In this document: positions 60,147 through 64,000 of the stretch, one piece after another | Numbering within the stretch: the first letter of the stretch is position 1 | How the letters are laid out: each line of letters begins with the position of its first letter | Origin: JACMNW01 sp031406155 | Lineage (GTDB): Bacteria > Pseudomonadota > Alphaproteobacteria > Rhodobacterales > Rhodobacteraceae | Direction of reading: 5' to 3' | NCBI GenBank assembly: GCA_031406155.1 | Contig: JANOGW010000096.1 | Span: forward strand, 1-64,000 | Length of the DNA stretch: 64,000 bases | Translations under genes and position numbers: made by a program | The notes under the pieces: model-generated | Database searches by the model: none | Seen by the model: only the letters and a program-made list of their open reading frames with translations | Told to the model about the DNA's origin: nothing

Positions 60147-60701
60147 TTACCGTGGGCTTCGCTTGGCCAAAATACGCTGAAGCGTTCTTCTGTGCATGTT
60201 CAATCGTCGTGCCGTCTCAGATACGTTGCGTTCACACATCTCATAAACCCGTTGAATATGTTCCCAGCGCACACGGTCTGCCGACATTGGATTTTCGGGC
60301 GGCGGCGGCAGACCGTCTTTCCTTGACAGCAGCGCATGCGTTACTTCATTGGCGTCCGCCGGTTTTGACAAATAGTCCACTGCACCGATTTTTACCGCAG
60401 CCACTGCCGTCGCGATGGCGCCATAGCCAGTCAAAACTACAATACGGCAGTCTGGCCGAAGTTCGCGCAGGGTTTCCACGACATCAAGTCCATTGCCGTC
60501 TTCCAGCCGCAAATCGACCACGGCGTATGCGGGCGCGTGTGCCCGAGCAGCGGTTTTCCCCGCCGCAACGGTCACAGCGATCTCAGGAATAAAACCGCGC
60601 TTTTCCATAGCCTTGGCCAATCGATTTACAAACACTGTGTCATCATCAACCAACAGCAACGTGCGATCGTGGCCTATGTTCAGAGTGGAGTCTTCCGTCA
60701 T
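60147..60701 (-). CDS. regA: RegA/PrrA/ActR response regulator
   Basis: A 184-residue regulator: receiver domain (about 13-125) with the phosphoryl-acceptor Asp63 in AVVDLRLEDGNGL, Thr at TGYGAI, Lys in YLSKPAD, a four-Pro linker (PPPPENP) and a Fis-type helix-turn-helix (about 140-184, NVSETARRLNMHRRTLQRIL). This is the global redox regulator for respiration, carbon and nitrogen fixation in photosynthetic relatives. AAGGG precedes the ATG. Encoded with senC on the same strand; its kinase regB is divergent. Confidence 0.96.
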   Translation of the reverse strand: MTEDSTLNIGHDRTLLLVDDDTVFVNRLAKAMEKRGFIPEIAVTVAAGKTAARAHAPAYAVVDLRLEDGNGLDVVETLRELRPDCRIVVLTGYGAIATAVAAVKIGAVDYLSKPADANEVTHALLSRKDGLPPPPENPMSADRVRWEHIQRVYEMCERNVSETARRLNMHRRTLQRILAKRSPR

Positions 60702-60764
60702 GAGTCAGCCCTTCGTGATGCAATACCCGTAATTCGGATTTAGGCCTCATGGCAGAGCCGTCAA

Positions 60765-61382
60765 TCAAGTCGCGCCCAGAAAACACGCAATCTTGTCTGC
60801 CATAGCTTCGGCGGTGATGTCGCGATCAAAGAATTCCGTGAAGCCGGCGCCGGGAAGCATAAAATATGTGTAGGTCGTATGATCCATAAGATAGTACTCA
60901 TCATCAGCGGGCTGTTGCTTGAAATATGTCTTATAGGCCGTTGATGCGGCCTGCACTTGTTCGGCAGTTCCGGTCAAGCCGATCATTCTTGGGCTTATCG
61001 CCGACGTGAAATCCGCCAGAACCTCTGGTGTATCACGGGCCGGATCGATTGTGATGAATACCGGCGTCACAGTCAGGCCCTTTTCGAACAGAATATCCAC
61101 AGCATCGGCATTTCTCTGGACATCCAGCGGGCAAACATCGGGGCAGAACGTATAGCCGAAGTATACTAGGGCCGGCGCTTTCAGCACGTCCTCATCAGTA
61201 ACGGTAGCACCGGTCTGGTCTACCAGGGTGAATGGCCCGCCGATTGCGCCACCCGCAACCTGGCCACCACGACACTGCGCCAAAGGATCATTGCGTGATC
61301 CCGAAAGCCAAAGATATCCCGCTGATCCGCCCAGCAGTGCGGCAATAACCGTGGTTGCGGCAATGGCATAAAGTCTTGTCAT
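60765..61382 (-). CDS. senC: SenC/PrrC, Sco1-family copper chaperone
   Basis: A 205-residue membrane-anchored thioredoxin-fold protein for copper delivery to cytochrome oxidase. One N-terminal helix (about 6-26), the CPDVC copper motif (Cys80, Cys84) and the third ligand His168 in LMDHTTYTYF are all present. It sits between regA and the divergent regB, as in Rhodobacter. The ATG at 61382 has AGAGGCACACG upstream. Confidence 0.95.
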   Translation of the reverse strand: MTRLYAIAATTVIAALLGGSAGYLWLSGSRNDPLAQCRGGQVAGGAIGGPFTLVDQTGATVTDEDVLKAPALVYFGYTFCPDVCPLDVQRNADAVDILFEKGLTVTPVFITIDPARDTPEVLADFTSAISPRMIGLTGTAEQVQAASTAYKTYFKQQPADDEYYLMDHTTYTYFMLPGAGFTEFFDRDITAEAMADKIACFLGAT

Positions 61383-61469
61383 CGTGTGCCTCTTTGTCGA
61401 GCGTCGCATTGAACTCATCTTGATGCCTGCATAACACTGGCGCTGTAGTGTCAAAAGGGCTGAATCCGC

Positions 61470-62858
61470 ATGGTATTGCCAACGTCTGGTCATCTTTCCG
61501 TCGATAACCGCTCTGACTGGGTGCGCCTTCGTACGCTGATCTTGCTGCGGTGGATGGCCATTGCCGGGCAAATCACGGCGATCACCGTCGCTGACAGATA
61601 TTACCAGATCCTGCTGCCGATTGGGCTTTGCTATCTGGTCGTTGGGGCATCGGTGGTTGCCAATCTTGCATCGTCCTATGCCTATCCACCAACAAAAAGA
61701 CTGTCCGAGACAGAGGCGCTTTACATGCTGATGTTTGATATCACCCAGCTTTCGCTGCTGGTATTTCTGACAGGCGGGCTGGCGAACCCGTTTGTTCTGC
61801 TGGTCCTGGCGCCCGTCACCATTTCCGCCACAGCGCTGGAGTTGCGCACGACCGTAATCCTCGGCAGCCTTGCCATCGGCTTCATGACCATTACCGCCCT
61901 AGCCAATGTGCCACTGCGGTTCCCGGACGGAACCCCGCTTGAAACCCCGGAAATCTTCAAGTTCGGCTTCTGGTTGTCGATCGTTGTGGGCATTATTTTC
62001 TTGTCTCTCTATGCCCGTCGCGTGGCAACCGAAATCAGATCCATGTCGAACGCGCTATTGGCCACACAGATGGCATTGGCGCGTGAACAGAAATTGACCG
62101 ATCTTGGTGGCGTAGTGGCGGCCGCCGCGCATGAACTTGGCACGCCGCTGGCTACCATAAAGTTGATCAGTTCCGAAATGATGGATGAACTGTCAGATCG
62201 CCCCGACCTGCTGGAGGATATCCGTCTGATCCACGATCAGGCGGATCGGTGCCGCGATATCCTGCGGTCGATGGGACGCGCGGGTAAGGATGATCTGCAC
62301 TTGCGCCATGCCCCTTTTGGCGCTGTAATCCGCGAGGCGGCAGAACCCCATATCGGGCGCGGAAAACGGGTTGAATTCAGCCTTCGGCCTGTTGCAGGCA
62401 GCGATGCCCCGCACCCCGGCATCCAGCGCCGGCCAGAGGTTATTCACGGCCTGCGCAACCTGATCCAGAATGCCGTGGATTTTGCCCGCGAAACCGTCTG
62501 GATAGAGGTTGAATGGTCTGATGATGCTCTGATGGTGCGTATCGTGGATGATGGTGATGGATATCCTGCACAAATTCTGGGCCGCATCGGCGATCCCTTC
62601 GTGCGGGCGCGCGCGAACAGTCAGGATTTGGCGCTGCGGCCCGAATACGAAGGAATGGGCCTTGGCTTGTTCATTGCCAAGACTTTGTTAGAGCGCACCG
62701 GCGCAACCCTGACCTTCGGAAACGCTTCCGATCCTTTTCTGAAGATCAGCGAAAACGTCGAGAAATGCGGTGCAGTTGTCGAGGTGCGTTGGCCACGCGC
62801 GGTCCTTGCATCGCCTGCGGATTATGTCCCCGGCGCAAATATCCCGTTCTCTGCGTGA
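61470..62858 (+). CDS. regB: RegB/PrrB redox-sensing histidine kinase
   Basis: A 462-residue membrane kinase for RegA. It has six membrane helices (about 22-180) with the quinone-binding GGLANPF at 102-108, the H-box AAAAHELGTPLATI with phosphorylated His221, the redox-active Cys261 in DRCRDILRSMGRAGK, and the ATP-binding N, G1 and G2 boxes (NLIQNAVDFA, DDGDGYP, GMGLGLFIAKTLLE). All sensing residues known from Rhodobacter RegB are retained. Divergent from senC by 87 bases, the likely control region. Confidence 0.97.
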   Translation: MVLPTSGHLSVDNRSDWVRLRTLILLRWMAIAGQITAITVADRYYQILLPIGLCYLVVGASVVANLASSYAYPPTKRLSETEALYMLMFDITQLSLLVFLTGGLANPFVLLVLAPVTISATALELRTTVILGSLAIGFMTITALANVPLRFPDGTPLETPEIFKFGFWLSIVVGIIFLSLYARRVATEIRSMSNALLATQMALAREQKLTDLGGVVAAAAHELGTPLATIKLISSEMMDELSDRPDLLEDIRLIHDQADRCRDILRSMGRAGKDDLHLRHAPFGAVIREAAEPHIGRGKRVEFSLRPVAGSDAPHPGIQRRPEVIHGLRNLIQNAVDFARETVWIEVEWSDDALMVRIVDDGDGYPAQILGRIGDPFVRARANSQDLALRPEYEGMGLGLFIAKTLLERTGATLTFGNASDPFLKISENVEKCGAVVEVRWPRAVLASPADYVPGANIPFSA

Positions 62859-62983
62859 TTGAACCAATGGCGAACATATATCGGTCAATATCTGAACGAA
62901 TTTCACCCTCAGGCTTAATTTCGTATTAACTCAGTCGCCCATAGGTAGTGAAGTGCAACGTCAGATAGATCGGGCTTTTCGGA

Positions 62984-64000
62984 ATGGAAATGGACTGGGT
63001 GCTTGGGGTCGGCCTGTTTGCCACGTCGATTGTGGCCGCATTGCTTGGCATCGTTGTTCTGGCAGCCATGCAGGGGCGCAACGTCTTGTCCGCATCGGGT
63101 ATTTTTACAGATGAAAGATCCGGAGCAGTGTTCTTGTTTGATGGCGAGGCCCTGATTGACGCCTCGCCTTCGGCGCGTGCGCTGTTGTCGGCAAGCGTGG
63201 TGCGCGGCGGGCCAATGACGCGGCTGATGGCGTATCTGCACCCCCGCTTTCCCGACCTTGAAGCGCGGCTGGCCGCACTGTCAGGTACGGGTCGCCTTGC
63301 CCTTGCCTCAACAAGCGAAAACCATGCCCTGCTGGTCGTTCATGCCGAACTGCGGGGCGGCATCACGCGAATCATGGTCGCTGATCCGAAATCTGACCGA
63401 GCGGCACCCGGTGCCGATCTGATCACCCAGCGCGCCGTGGCGGAAGAGCTTGACCAGATGCGCACCATCGCAGCGCAGGCCCCTCTGATGATCTGGCGCG
63501 AACTGGCGGATGGTGATGTGGTCTGGGCCAATTCGGCCTATATCACTCAGATCACGGAAAAACATTTGCCCGAGCAAGACCTGGTATGGCCTCTGCCGCG
63601 CCTTTTTGAACGCACCGCAAGCGCGCAGGGCGCCAGCGGCCAACGACAGCGGATAGAGGGCGCAAATGGCAAGATCCTGTGGTTTGATCTGATCAGCCAA
63701 GCCGAAGGCGACGGGCGGCTGGTTTTCGCCCTGCCCGTTGATGCGGCCGTGCAGGCCGAAGGTGCCCTGCGGGATTTCATGCAGACGCTGACCAAAACCT
63801 TCGCCCATCTGCCCATCGGTCTTGCGATCTTTGATCGTCAGCGCAATCTGCAACTGTTCAGCCCGGCCCTGCTTGATCTGACAGGGCTGGCACCCGATTT
63901 CCTGTCGATGCGCCCGTCCCTTGCCGGTGTGCTGGACGCCATGCGCGAGCGAAACATGATCCCGGAGCCGAAAGATTATCGCGGCTGGCGCAAGATGATG
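62984..64000 (+). CDS. PAS-domain sensor protein, cut off by the window end
   Basis: 339 residues are visible and the frame is still open at 64000. An N-terminal membrane helix (about 8-29) is followed by two or three PAS-like segments: one near 180-260 (APLMIWRELADGDVVWANSAYIT) and another from about 285 (FAHLPIGLAIFDRQRNLQLF). The latter is typical of PAS proteins of Rhodobacteraceae that end in a histidine kinase domain. The kinase part would lie beyond the window. The ATG at 62984 or the one six bases later could be the start. Same direction as regB, 125 bases apart. Confidence 0.8.
   Translation, partial: MEMDWVLGVGLFATSIVAALLGIVVLAAMQGRNVLSASGIFTDERSGAVFLFDGEALIDASPSARALLSASVVRGGPMTRLMAYLHPRFPDLEARLAALSGTGRLALASTSENHALLVVHAELRGGITRIMVADPKSDRAAPGADLITQRAVAEELDQMRTIAAQAPLMIWRELADGDVVWANSAYITQITEKHLPEQDLVWPLPRLFERTASAQGASGQRQRIEGANGKILWFDLISQAEGDGRLVFALPVDAAVQAEGALRDFMQTLTKTFAHLPIGLAIFDRQRNLQLFSPALLDLTGLAPDFLSMRPSLAGVLDAMRERNMIPEPKDYRGWRKMM

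Noticed and set aside
1..64000. CRISPR arrays, complete insertion sequences or prophage genes
   Set aside because: No regularly spaced repeats, intact transposase, integrase or phage structural genes were seen.

Overview
The window reads as a chromosomal segment of an alphaproteobacterium of the Rhodobacteraceae (Roseobacter/Rhodobacter group). The best evidence is the ahcY - hvrB - hvrA - regA - senC - regB neighbourhood at 56.5-62.9 kb, an arrangement known from Rhodobacter. A Tmm-type trimethylamine monooxygenase, a hemD - mitofilin-like - hemY-like cluster, an rsfS-rlmH-gpmI-envC-ctpA-rppH chain and generally GC-rich, densely packed coding agree with it. The species cannot be named from sequence alone.

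Layout. 0-0.5 kb: the first bases of a 16S rRNA gene on the minus strand with its leader (boxA-like element). 0.5-9.9 kb: periplasmic methionine sulfoxide reductase msrPQ, a secreted fasciclin-domain protein with a strong terminator, two tandem paralogous small secreted proteins, clpB, a TolB-like propeller protein, pyrF, a YciE/YciF-type ferritin-like protein and a Pro/Ala-rich membrane protein. 10.2-18.6 kb: a six-helix membrane protein, a cobalt-type nitrile hydratase operon (alpha, beta, accessory), a GNAT acetyltransferase, a nitronate monooxygenase-like gene bracketed by two copies of a ~67-bp repeat, an SPFH/NfeD pair, a BLUF photoreceptor, tmm and an I78-type inhibitor lipoprotein. 18.6-29 kb: glutathione-dependent formaldehyde dehydrogenase, a ClpP paralogue, a glycine-zipper lipoprotein, a luciferase-like oxidoreductase, the cell-wall/ribosome housekeeping chain and a FAD amine oxidoreductase.

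29.2-46.4 kb is the most distinctive region: a nearly complete type II secretion system. gspG-H-I-C-D run leftward and gspL-M-E-F rightward from a shared 114-bp promoter interval, followed by gspN (opposite strand), a Tat-type LpoA-like lipoprotein, gspJ and gspK, and finally a short prepilin peptidase. It is flanked on one side by a TPR protein plus a HupE/UreJ_2 protein carrying an EF-hand loop, and on the other by a secreted DUF4331 protein plus a small acidic lipoprotein. I propose these flanking genes as substrates or accessories of this T2SS; this is inference from position.

46.4-47.1 kb: a non-coding or decayed stretch beside a tRNA-Thr(CGT) gene with a recognisable promoter. 47.3-58.7 kb: hemY-like, mitofilin-like and hemD; divergent tsaD-gpsA-YciI-EVE; DUF1761; a candidate small RNA; DUF2853; a methyltransferase; a membrane-anchored unknown; ahcY; an HD phosphohydrolase; and a 47-residue small ORF. 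58.8-64 kb: the redox regulators hvrB, hvrA, regA, senC and regB, and the start of a PAS-type sensor protein cut off by the window end.
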